From Stenogyne calaminthoides (lineage: Eukaryota > Streptophyta > Magnoliopsida > Lamiales > Lamiaceae), in assembly GCA_037126765.1 (NCBI GenBank), contig JBBCBC010000037.1:10173263-10237262 (forward strand): a stretch of 64,000 nucleotides of DNA. Direction: 5' to 3'. The position numbers and the translations under genes are program-made. Below the pieces are notes generated by a model that was given only the letters and a program-made list of their open reading frames with translations, was not told where the DNA came from and did no database searches. Of this stretch, positions 26,001-36,133 are shown in pieces. Numbering within the stretch: the first letter of the stretch is position 1; the number at the start of each line of letters is the position of its first letter.

Positions 26001-29000
26001 TTAAAAAACTGGCAAGATAAGTGCTCTATGATTCATGCTAATTAGAGTCTATATGCTCAGTCCCATGATAACAACTCGATAATGCAAGACAAGTGAGAGA
26101 GTCAAGCTCGTATAGCAGTTCAAAAGTAAAAACGGGAGAAACCGAAAGGAAAGAAAGCAAAATTCACAGTGTTTAAAAAATCATGTGTTTTCTATATGAA
26201 AACAAGCCAAAACTACTTTTTCCAGCTGATATATATATCTTCTTTCCGGAAATTATAATGATAATTTGCATCTGAACTTTGCAGGGCCTTGCATGAAAAA
26301 GAAGAGCAACGAATGTCAAGGGCTAAGTTTTTCGTAATCGTACTGATTTGCAGCTTTTCTTGGTACCTAGTACCAGGATACCTCTTCCCAACTCTCACAA
26401 GTATCTCATGGGTATGTTGGACATTTTCCAAGTCAGTTACAGCACAACAGCTTGGATCAGGCCTAAGAGGCCTTGGTGTTGGAGCCTTAACATTAGATTG
26501 GACTGCAGTGGCCTCATTCTTGGCCAGCCCCCTTATATGTCCCTTCTTTGCCATAATGAATATCTTTGTGGGTTATTTACTGATAATCTACATAGTACTT
26601 CCTTTATCCTACTGGGGGTTTGACTTATACGGTGCTAGAAAATTCCCCATCTTCTCCTCACACTTGTTCACAGCTCAAGGTCAGAAGTACAACATATCTG
26701 CAATTGTTAATGACAAGTTTGAGTTGGATCAGCAAAGTTACGATCAGCAAGGACGAATACATCTTAGCATGTTCTTTGCCCTGACATATGGGTTTGGTTT
26801 TGCAACTATTGCATCTACTCTAACACATGTGGGCTTCTTCTATGGAAGGTACTTAATCTTTTCTTCACAGTATCTTGTCATTAAAACTTCTTTTGGTAAC
26901 ACTTTGGATTTTGGAGTTCTGTGTTCAAATGTTGACACAGAATCATCTCTGCTGTATGTTGGACAACTGTAATAAAATTACATCACTAGCTGGTTGACAA
27001 AGGATGTTCAACTTTCAAGTATGTAAAAAGATTTTAACAAGTTTCTAAATAGGATCTCTAAATCACTCTCTTAAGCAGGGTGTTTTGATTGTTTAATTAG
27101 TAAATGTGTCTTTAACGTCAAGAAAGTATAAAGGTAATGCATAATCGTGCCATAACAGTCTGCTAAATGCCTAAATCATATATTTATTTGTATTGAACTA
27201 TCTATGAGGACAATGAAATAAGCATTTTACAATTTTATCACTGAGATAGAGGGGGCAACTTTTATACATGTCCCCTGACTCCTATTAGAGCATGAAATTT
27301 GGAAAGTATTGAGTGGTCTTTCACATATGGATTTCCATACTACAAGATCCAGATACCAGAACAGTTGGTAGTTCATTATATTAAACTTGACAATGACAAA
27401 GTACTGAATAGCTTTTAAATTTGTAAACCACAGGGAAATTTACACAAGATATCGTGCTTCATACAAGGAAAAGGTGGACATCCATACAAGACTCATGCGC
27501 AGATACAAGGACATACCTTCCTGGTGGTTCTATATATTACTAGCAGTGACACTTGCAGCTTCTCTAATACTCTGCATCTTCTTGAAAGACCAAGTTCAGA
27601 TGCCATGGTGGGGGCTTGTCTTTGCTAGTCTCATTGCCTTCATATTCACACTTCCAATCAGCATCATTACAGCCACAACGAACCAGGTGATTGAGAGACT
27701 AAGTCTACATTCATCAACATTCTTCTTCTAAAATGCAAGGGTCCAGTATCAATTATGACAGCTCGAGTGACTGAGAAAGAAAAGAGTTGTCTCATCAGTA
27801 CCAAACCTATAAAATGCACATGAACACAAACACATATAAAGATGTATATAGTAACTGACAACTTCATCATATTTCTTCTCTGATGCAAAAATCTAAACAT
27901 GTTTTATCTGCAGACACCTGGGTTGAATATAATCACAGAGTATGTTATGGGTATCATATACCCAGGAAGACCAATCGCTAATGTCTGCTTTAAAACCTAT
28001 GGCTACATGAGCATGGCACAGGCTGTTTCTTTTCTCAGTGACTTCAAGCTAGGCCATTATATGAAGATCCCTCCCAGATCGATGTTTATAGTTCAGGTAT
28101 ATTACATACTTCAATTTTGAATATCAGCTGAGCTTTTGCAGCTTTTCAATAATATGCTCTTCAAGTGAAGTCTCTGACATTTTTTTTGGTCAACAAGTTT
28201 TTAAACAAGGGTTGGCCTAATCCTGCAATGCTGCCTCATGTACCTCAATTTTACGAGGCAAGATAATATGGACCATGAAAGATAATTTAATAAATATGTG
28301 ACCACTCCATTCTTAATCTATATAGATAATGAGCAAATTATAACCTCATTCCTACTTTCTTTCCACTTTTCATCCTAGCCAACACGAGTTTAAACTTAAA
28401 AGTTGATATAGACTAACCATGCATGTAGCACGATAATTGACTGAACAGTGAATATTGATTATTATATGGATTTAGAAACATTTCTTGTATGCAAATTGGT
28501 TAAATAGTAATTGCAAGTTTCAGCATCCTTGTACACTAACCATTCTCATTTATATGGTTACTCTGTCAGTTCTTAGGAACAATTATAGCAGGAACTGTAA
28601 ATATTTCTGTTGCTTGGTGGCTGCTCACGTCTGTCGTGAATATATGCCAAGATGACCTTCTTCCACCAGACAGTCCTTGGACGTGCCCTGGAGATAGAGT
28701 CTTTTTTGATGCGTCAGTCATTTGGGGTTTAGTAGGGCCAAAAAGAATTTTTGGGAGTCTTGGAAATTACAGTTCAATGAATTGGTTCTTTCTTGGAGGT
28801 GCAATAGGGCCTATCCTTGTTTGGCTCTTACACAAGGCATTTCCAAAACAATCATGGATTCCTCTAATTAACCTGCCTGTACTTCTAGGAGCAACAGGTG
28901 CTATGCCACCAGCAACACCACTAAATTACAATGCCTGGATCATCATTGGCACAATTTTCAACTTTTTTGTATTTCGCTACCGAAAAGCTTGGTGGCAGAG

Positions 29001-29184
29001 ATACAACTACATTCTCTCAGCAGCTTTAGATGCCGGAGTAGCTTTCATGGCTGTGGCACTATATTTCACATTAGGGGTGGAGGACAAAGGAGTAGATTGG
29101 TGGGGCACAAGTGGTGAACACTGCAAGTTGGCCACTTGCCCAACTGCTAAAGGCATACAGGTTGCTGGTTGTCCAGTAAACTAA
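23011..29184 (+). CDS. Oligopeptide transporter, OPT family (six exons, 738 aa)
   Basis: Exons at 23011-23514, 24265-24362, 26285-26848, 27434-27686, 27914-28096 and 28570-29184 have GT donors and AG acceptors and join into 2,217 nt with phase kept at every junction. The product is a proton-coupled peptide transporter of the plasma membrane by family knowledge. The sequence shows an acidic N-terminus (EFDEYEEESPIEE), many hydrophobic segments, and the two family hallmarks: SLNPGPFNMKEH (NPG motif) in exon 1 and MKIPPRSMF (KIPPR motif) in exon 5. A length of 738 aa fits the usual 720-760. The ATG follows an A-rich leader and is the first in frame. The C-terminus carries cysteines (HCKLATCPTAKGIQVAGCPVN). 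The long second intron contains a Stowaway-like element. Family assignment is secure; the exact paralogue is not, and the transported substrate cannot be read from sequence. Confidence 0.93.
23714..23926. mobile_element. 213-bp foldback element in OPT intron 1 (uninterrupted copy)
   Basis: The ends AAGTCTAGTATGAAAATTTT and the inverse of AAAATTTTCAAACTAGACCT form imperfect terminal inverted repeats. The interior contains TAAAATTGAGTGGTTCATGG and GGTGTAGATGGTTGATTTAG. The same element occurs at 61015-62944, where it is split by a 1.7-kb insertion, so this copy represents the empty site. Non-coding. Confidence 0.7.
25281..25519. mobile_element. Stowaway-like MITE in OPT intron 2
   Basis: The left end CTACCTCCGTCCTGATTTTG and the right end inverse to AAATCAAGACGGAGGGAG form terminal inverted repeats with the CTCCCTCCGTCC-type core known from Stowaway (Tc1/mariner-related) elements. 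The 239-bp element is flanked by TA on both sides (25279-25280 and 25520-25521), the expected target duplication. An inner inverted pair (GCTCGTGTTTTAGCGAGCAA with its partner around TTGCTCACTAAAACACGAGC) extends the hairpin. Confidence 0.88.
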
Positions 29185-29672
29185 TACAATTGTACATAGC
29201 ATTTTCTACTAATAGGTATCAAGAATTATTTGCTCCCTATGTTTTCTGTAAGTACTGTCAGGAACTACATGACAACAATCTCTACTTAAAGAGTGCAATT
29301 GATTTGGGTCCTAATGGTGCTATTGATTTGGGGTCCTAGTGGTGCAATTTCCTCACTTCTAGTCTGACGCAGCATTGATGTCAAAAGAAATTTATTACCA
29401 TTTGACTTCTTAACAACATGAAAAAGCGTGCCAAACAAAATACTTCCATAATTAGAATAAAACCGTCCTATTTTAAAAGACTAATGCATTGAAAAGCTTT
29501 AGCTTATAAAAGTGACTGCGTCCAATTCATAAGGATTCACGTGTAACATATAATCTAACCGATAAAATCATTTGAGTAACTTCCATTATTATGCCAAGCA
29601 GATGAATTACTATGATAGGGTTAACAAAGTAAAGGCCAACTATATAATTATGCTAACATTAATCTGACAGCC
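29185..29672. other. Intergenic space between two convergent genes
   Basis: This 488-bp gap lies between the stop codons of the OPT gene (plus) and the DHH/DHHA1-type gene (minus), so it holds both 3' untranslated regions. A short direct repeat with TTGATTTGGG(G)TCCTA occurs twice at about 29299-29345. No gene is visible. Confidence 0.6.
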
Positions 29673-32064
29673 TTACGGTGGTGGCAATGCCATCATTGAT
29701 AGCCACTGGTTGTACTCGTCCATACGAATGATAAAGGAACTGGAACTTGGGGAGCCACCGCCACCATATGCCTGCAGGTTCAGATGCCAAACAGGCTTGA
29801 AGCTCATTCAGGAGCTGTTACTCTGGTAACATTATTAAATAATGTGATCTTTTTTGGCAATGAGCAAGGAGGTTGAACAAGATTACCTTAGCAGAAGTAT
29901 CAGTACTGCTGTCGGTAGTCCTGAGGCACATTTTTAGATTGTTAAGCTGCATGTACACAACAGCTCCAATAGGCCTGTTACATCAGTAACTGAATTCAGA
30001 ACGACAGCAACTAATACCTGACAATAAGCTTCAATTTGATTCTATTGAGGCACAGAAACACACGATGATTTTTGGCCATCAAAGGCTTCGGTCAAGTGAT
30101 TTGCATACTACAGGAAATACATGACTTAAATTGAGTGAAAAGTGATCTGTATACTACAGAAAATATGTGTTGAGGTGCAAGGACACTGCTAGAAGACAAT
30201 TGCTCAGTCCAAACTCCACATTCACATGCCTCTGCAACCTAATCAGTCTATTGCTATGCAACACATAGAGAAACAAAGCAAAAGGCCTTTGTAAACATCT
30301 TAATATGTCCTTGCCCACAGAAACCCGTTTGTGATCAAGGTAAGCATAAGGATGGAACTGATGCACGTGAGGTCATCCACATGGTAAGGCTAACAGTGAA
30401 AGTAATGCAATTTATTTGCAATATCATAAGCAGAGACCTTCCAGGACAATGGATACATAGAACGTCACAGTGGAAAAGCATTCGAGAGTCAAACCAGCTT
30501 ACTAATATAAAATCACCCATTCATACACAAGTATAAGACAGATATATGCCTCAACAAGAATAGAAAGAGAGCATGAAGATCACCTTAGCCCAGCTGCCTC
30601 GCTCATTCGGCTGAGTTCCATGCCCATTTCATGACTCAAATCAGAATTTCCATCAGCTCTAACTCCCTAAATAACAAAAGTGATAGATGAGAGACAATTA
30701 CAAGATAATTCTATTCTTTCATTTGCTCCAGCATCTCATATGCACCGAAAGAGATTGAGCAACGTAACCATACACTGATTTTGAGATTAACTTAAGAAAG
30801 AAAATCACTAATTTGGACAATGGATTTAAAAATGAAATAAGCTCGGGAAACATGTAATTGAGCAAAATTATATACCAGGCACTCCCCATAAAATCCTCGG
30901 CCCAACTGAACTCTACAAACCTTATGAAGCAGTTTTTTTGCTTCTGTTTGTCGACTAGAAAGATAGGTATTTCCCTTCGTGATTAAGTCTACAGAGTTCA
31001 GTTCCATCAGCTGTTCATACAGACAAGTGAGACAAAATTATATGCACAGTTAAAGTGCAGAAAACACAAGTACAGTTAACAGAAATAGAACAGTGACTGG
31101 GTCGACCACTTTTATAGAGTCTGAATTACAAAAATATAAAAGACAGAAAAGGAAATAGAGAGGTTGATGGAGTCACCCCTTCTCCTTCAATGGGTGTAAC
31201 AATAAGTTTGCATTGTCACATAACTTTAAAGTGCAGTAATATAACATACGTTTTTTTTCTTTTCTAACACTTCTCTAAAAGTAACCTGTTATTTATTAGG
31301 AAGAATGTGTAGGTTAATGAAGTTAGCTTGAACCTGTTGATACATGTGTGAATTAGTGATGCAGTTCAATTTCGAGCGCCATTCTCTTAGTCCAATATTA
31401 AATGCTTTGATATCAGGTAAACTCCACTTCCGTAGATCTCCATCATCAATGTATTTGAGAACCGTCTCCACCCGGTCTTGGTCATCATGATTTAGTAGGC
31501 TCATGTTGTCGTCCTGTTAAGCATTCAATAATCTAAATGAAGCATCATGTAATTTATGTAGGGAGTCTAGAGGCCCCTCAGACCAAATCACTTAGTCACT
31601 GGATCAAACTTTACTCAATTCTTAAGAATTGTAGCATCAATTACAGCCGAGGAAACAGAAATCACAAAATTAAGATTTGAGTTCATCACTCTCACTTACA
31701 TTACTAGATCTTGTCTCTGAAAGTTTTGCAGAGAAATATTCATATGCAGCAGTGGAGCTACTCTTCTCAATATTCACAAAAAGTCTAAGGTTCAAATCAG
31801 AATCTGTCCTTGGAGAAAACTGGGACACCACTGACTTTCGGTGATTAAATCCTACAACCCTAATGCAAAAGATTTGATTTAGACACTGGCATTCAGGATT
31901 CCCATAAAGAGGGCAATAAAAGTTGCTTATACATTTTGATATTATGTCCAAAACTCACTTACATAGATGACGTTTCACTGGAAAGCTCCTGAGCAAAACC
32001 TTTCGGACCCAAAAAATCTAGAAAGTAGCATGTTTTCAATCCTTCAATGCATAAGTCGTCAACA
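29673..32064 (-). CDS. DHH/DHHA1-domain phosphoesterase-like protein, first exon(s) not found
   Basis: Seven minus-strand exons (32064-31963, 31859-31700, 31513-31334, 31010-30876, 30666-30584, 29974-29887, 29771-29673) join in phase into 282 codons plus a stop. The N-terminal part reads CYFLDFLGPKGFAQELSS, then VVGFNHRKSVV where relatives carry a D-H-H-K signature. The middle contains DQDRVETVLKYIDDGDLRKW. The C-terminus has SRQTEAKKLL, LGRGFYGECL and AYGGGGSPSSSSFIIRMDEY, whose glycine-rich turn matches a DHHA1 substrate-binding domain. Such proteins are predicted phosphodiesterases or exonucleases. The first visible exon begins mid-codon, and I could not find the expected upstream exon with an aspartate-rich metal site, so the gene may be 5' truncated or have a distant first exon. 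The family call rests on remembered motif patterns. Confidence 0.7.
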
Positions 32065-33560
32065 CTGAGAAGAAGAAAGTTATGACCAAGACGGGAAAGA
32101 TGAAATAAGTGTATAAACAGAACTCAGTGGTAAGGTTGTTTAGCATCAGTATTTTTTAGGTTTGTCTTCAGTCTTCACAGTTCACACATAAATGGATGTG
32201 TTACTTGGGCATGCCCACTTTGCATCTACACACAGATTTCCAAGTGAAACCTCACAGTGAGAACATTTGAACTGGGTTCATTTATTAAAGTTCAAGATTA
32301 AGGATACAGAGTACAGTTTGTGCATGCTGTTGATGCATCTTACTGAAATGCTATTTCTACCATACCGGAAAAGGTATTTACTCTGTGATTTCTTAAGATC
32401 CAAGTATGGAAAACAAAGATAATTGGCGATTAATAAATCATCATAATCACATAACGCGGTGATGCCTACTTGCACAGAAGAAATAAGTTACGGAATTGCA
32501 AAAGAGAAGAGAAAAATACATGACCCTTTAAGGGAAACAAAAGAAGGGCTTAAATCTCCTATTCAACAGGAATTTCCAAAATATTCATTGCCAGCATATT
32601 TCTAGCTGAAATCAAAATATTCCAATGAAGAAAACACGAATTTTATTTTATCATTCACTTCAATACATGTGGGAGATACATAAACATAAATACTGTTTTC
32701 GCTTCATGTATGTAAAAACCAATATTAATACTTGAAACATTGAAAAAAAAAAGGAAAATAAAAATACTTATAATTATAAATGACATGTAGAATCAAAATA
32801 GTTATAGTTATAAACCTAATAGGAAAATAACCAAAGTTCTCAAAATATAAAAGTCTAAATTTAAATAGGAAATCATTAAATGAATTTAAACTATAAACAA
32901 ATTTTAGTCTAATCATAATTTTATGAAATACTAATCACATTTTGAATATTTAAAAAGTACTTATATATCGAAAAAGTGTAACTACATCTATTAATTATTA
33001 ACAGATGTACTTTAATATTTCAATATGAAAATTCTACTATTCTTTTCCAGATTAGAATTTAAGAAAAAATAGAACTAAATTGTGAGAAGGTGAAAGCTGG
33101 GTTTAATTGAAATAATAAAAATATATTTTGCCTTTATTACAAGTCAGTGGAATTAAAACACGAGAATAATTTTGTTAATTTTTTTTAATAATTATGCACT
33201 ATTTTGAAAAATTAATGAAACACGTTTATAATAATTTTGGGCGTTAAAATTAAGTCCAGCTGTATTTAATCCGTGCCAATAAAATAAAGCGCGTACGCAG
33301 TTCATGTTCCAGATATTTTCTTCTCTCTCTTATCGCCGTCGCCATCGCCAGCAAGGCAACTAGTAGGTATATATCTATAACTTTTGTACGATCATTCGTC
33401 CAAGAATCTACATAATTCGATGCATTAATTTCGACCTTTTCTTTTCATTCAAAAGGTGTAATTATGCGTCGGAAATTCTTGACTACGCTACATTCGTGTC
33501 TGTGCGTTGATGAATCTTGAAGAAGAAGTGGGTAATTAATCTTCTAGGGTTCTCCACAGC
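32065..33560. other. AT-rich DNA upstream of the DHHA1-type gene
   Basis: The stretch 32700-33290 is very AT-rich with no exon signals. Around 33296-33365 there is a pyrimidine-rich TCTTCTCTCTCTTATCGCCG segment followed by GTAGGTATAT, which could be a plus-strand leader exon and donor. No open frame with recognisable protein is present. Confidence 0.35.
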
Positions 33561-33599
33561 TGTTGAAGATCTTATCTTTCTTGTATTCTTGATATAATT

Positions 33600-34080
33600 T
33601 TGACTCTTCCTTCTTTTTTTCTTCTGGGTTTTCAAGGACCCAATGTTTCACTATTTTGATATTTTGGGAGAACTCAACGAGATGATACTCTTTACTTTGA
33701 TTTTTCGATTTTAGAATATTTCTTAACACTAATAAGAATATCTCATGTTTCTGTTTCTGTACTTGTTTCTGCTGAAGTGAAGGGATGGGGACGTCTTCTT
33801 GGATGTTAAAGCAAAGGCGCTGTTTCTTGATATTTTGGGTGAACTAGATGACATTCTTTACTTTAATTTTCTATTTATTACGTGCATAAGACCTCATGTT
33901 TCTCTATCTGTTTCGGCAGAATGGATGAAGATGTCTTCTTGGATTCTAAAGCGAACATGCTGTTTCTTGACATTATGGTATGTGCCTGTTAAGCGCCTCT
34001 TTCAGATTGTTGAATCTTGTTTTATATTCAGCAATCCAACAAGAATTATGCAAAAAATTGTTTTCGTGTTAACATGATCA
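33600..34080 (+). repeat. Imperfect tandem triplication of a small coding-like unit
   Basis: A block containing TGTTTCTTGATATTTTGGGT (33823-33842) has relatives about 171 bases upstream (GATATTTTGGGAGAACT at 33658) and 140 bases downstream (TTTCTTGACATTATGG). Two copies include GTCTTCTTGGAT followed by TAAAGC. The third begins GCAGAATGGATGAAGATGTC and reads MDEDVFLDSKANMLFLDIM before a GTATGT donor-like site. Period and content vary, so these are old duplications. The protein is not recognised. Confidence 0.45.
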
Positions 34081-34376
34081 ATTAGCATGCATTTAATTCC
34101 TTTTAGAGTGTACGCTTATTTTCTTTCTAAAATTATATATTTCTATATTTCTGTAACTGACATTATACATGAAACCTTTCTTGTTAACGATGTTTCAAAA
34201 AATCTGAGTCAAACTACCTGTGATGCAGTAGAGTTGCATGAGTCAAATGTATAAATAGCCTGCATAATTAATGGGCTAAAATAATCCAAGCATGTGTTAT
34301 CTTAATTTTCAATCAGATTCAAGCTATGAGAATACATGTTGTCTTATTAGATTGCCATATCAAAACCTCATGATGA

Positions 34377-34555
34377 GGGTGCTTGGTTGAATGGCTTTGG
34401 GGGTATGGGGATGGGAATGGGAATGGGAATGGAAGGAAAAAGTGGAGATTCAAGCTAACACCCCAAAAGTGTGGGGAATCAAAGTCATTGCATACTCATT
34501 CCCACTACCATCATAACCATATCCATTCTCATTACACTTGATTTACCAAGCACCC
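34377..34555. mobile_element. 179-bp element with perfect 11-bp terminal inverted repeats
   Basis: It starts GGGTGCTTGGT and ends ACCAAGCACCC, an exact inverted pair. The interior has a (GGGAATG)-type microsatellite, partly mirrored by CATTCCCACTACCATC on the other arm, so it folds imperfectly. This form is typical of a miniature inverted-repeat transposon. I see no clear target-site duplication, so the superfamily is open. Confidence 0.6.
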
Positions 34556-34559
34556 CTTT

Positions 34560-34790
34560 GCGCTGCAATATTGCAACTTGTAGTCCCTGGCGGCTTATCT
34601 ATATTTTTTATGATGGTTTATACGCAGATGAATCAGATGATGAACTAATGATTATGAATGCTGATAAAGAGGTGCCAGGGACTACAAGTTGCAATATTGC
34701 AGACGAATCAGTCATACGCAGGAAAAAATATTGCAGCGCAGGGACCTCTTTATACGCAGATGAATCAGTCATACGCAGGAAAGTGAATGG
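34560..34790. repeat. 29-bp perfect foldback and nested direct repeats
   Basis: The 29 bases at 34563-34591 (CTGCAATATTGCAACTTGTA and nine more) are the exact inverse of 34674-34702, with an 82-base loop. A further inverted pair, GCGCTGCAATATT (34560) and AATATTGCAGCGC (34728), overlaps the left arm. GAATCAGTCATACGCAGGAA occurs twice downstream, and TTTATACGCAGATGAATCAG occurs in the loop and again near 34750. The element directly abuts the 179-bp inverted-repeat element. Confidence 0.75.
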
Positions 34791-35124
34791 ATCAAGAGAT
34801 TGAAAGTGTTATGTCTGGAAGGGAGTTTTGATGGTTTACTTTGCGACTGATAGCCATCAAATGAAAGAGGTGACTTAATATTTTTAAGTATGATAGTTTG
34901 TATCCATTCACTGTTTAAATATTTCGACCGGAATAGGGTGAGTTGAATAAGGTGGTTAGCTATATGGTCCAGATCAGGACACAGTGATTATTTCATATGG
35001 AGGTCCAGTTCTGCAATGGTGGTTATTACACTTATGCCCTGATAAAATGTATCTAAGAATGCATCAAAGATGCTGATTTTTTTTTAATAGATTTGTCTTA
35101 ACTTCAGACATGAATTTCTTGTAG

Positions 35125-35211
35125 GTTGGATATAATCTTGCTATGTACAATCATTCTTGGAATGGTTCAACTATCCCACTTGATAGCATCGTGCTTGGTC
35201 TGCAATTTCAG
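35125..35211 (+). CDS. Isolated exon of an unidentified protein
   Basis: An 87-nt open segment sits between TTCTTGTAG and a GTGATT donor. It encodes 29 residues beginning VGYNLAMYNHSWNGSTIPLD and ending LGLQFQ. Clean splice signals, phase-0 boundaries and ordinary amino-acid use suggest a real or once-real exon. No neighbouring exon was identified with confidence, and the family is unknown; the coding-like units at 33.6-34.0 kb might belong to the same remnant. Confidence 0.35.
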
Positions 35212-36133
35212 GTGATTGAAATGATCTATGCCTGTTGCCTACTTTATTGCAATTTATTTACTCTTAGAACAAATCATTTGCAGGTTACTGTTTACACCTT
35301 CCCACTTCCTGAATTATTAAATTTTGTAATGGTGAAACAATGACCCTAAAAGTTCCTTTTTATTACTCTCTATGAGAGCAGTGTGATTAAGTTTGTTGAA
35401 TCTTCTCTCCTCTGCGAGGTTTTCACACGTTTAATTTTATAAAACTATATCTTTTAAATATCTCCCACAGTGAGCAAGACATGATCTTTTTACTTGTTCA
35501 AACACAATTTGCTATTACATTTATACATTGTGTCTTATCAAAGGTCAATTAAAAAGGTCTGATAACCAGTATCTTGTTTACCAATAAACTGCATTTTTAG
35601 GATCCTTTATTTCAACATTGTTGTATAATAAATTTTGTTGCTTCAAGCTTGCTGCAGACCAGCAGTTTATGTTTGTACACATCTATGACACCACATTATT
35701 GCATAGTAATGTTCTCATATACTCTGATTTTTATTTTTATTATCATCCAGGAAATGAAGTTTATTTTCTGCATTAAGTAATCAACTTCCGCATGGCCTTG
35801 ATAGTAAGTAGCTCTCTAATCCAATCAATGAAGGTATGACTATTACAAACATTAACTCACACAACTTTTGGCTAGAGCAATTCCTGCACATCTCCTGTTT
35901 CCTCCCTTCCAACATTTATTATAACTTACATAGTTTTCCGGTGAATCGTTCAAAATACTAAAACTTTTTTACACAATTTATCAAACAGAAATCTGATGGA
36001 TGTCTTATGTTATCTGCAATCCCCGTCCCGTTACTTTATCATAATGCTACCAGTCTGTTGAATCCTGGTCTCCTGAACTGTGGAGAAAGTTGTTGTCTAG
36101 CTCGTAATAATGCTTATGGGGTGGGCACAGACT

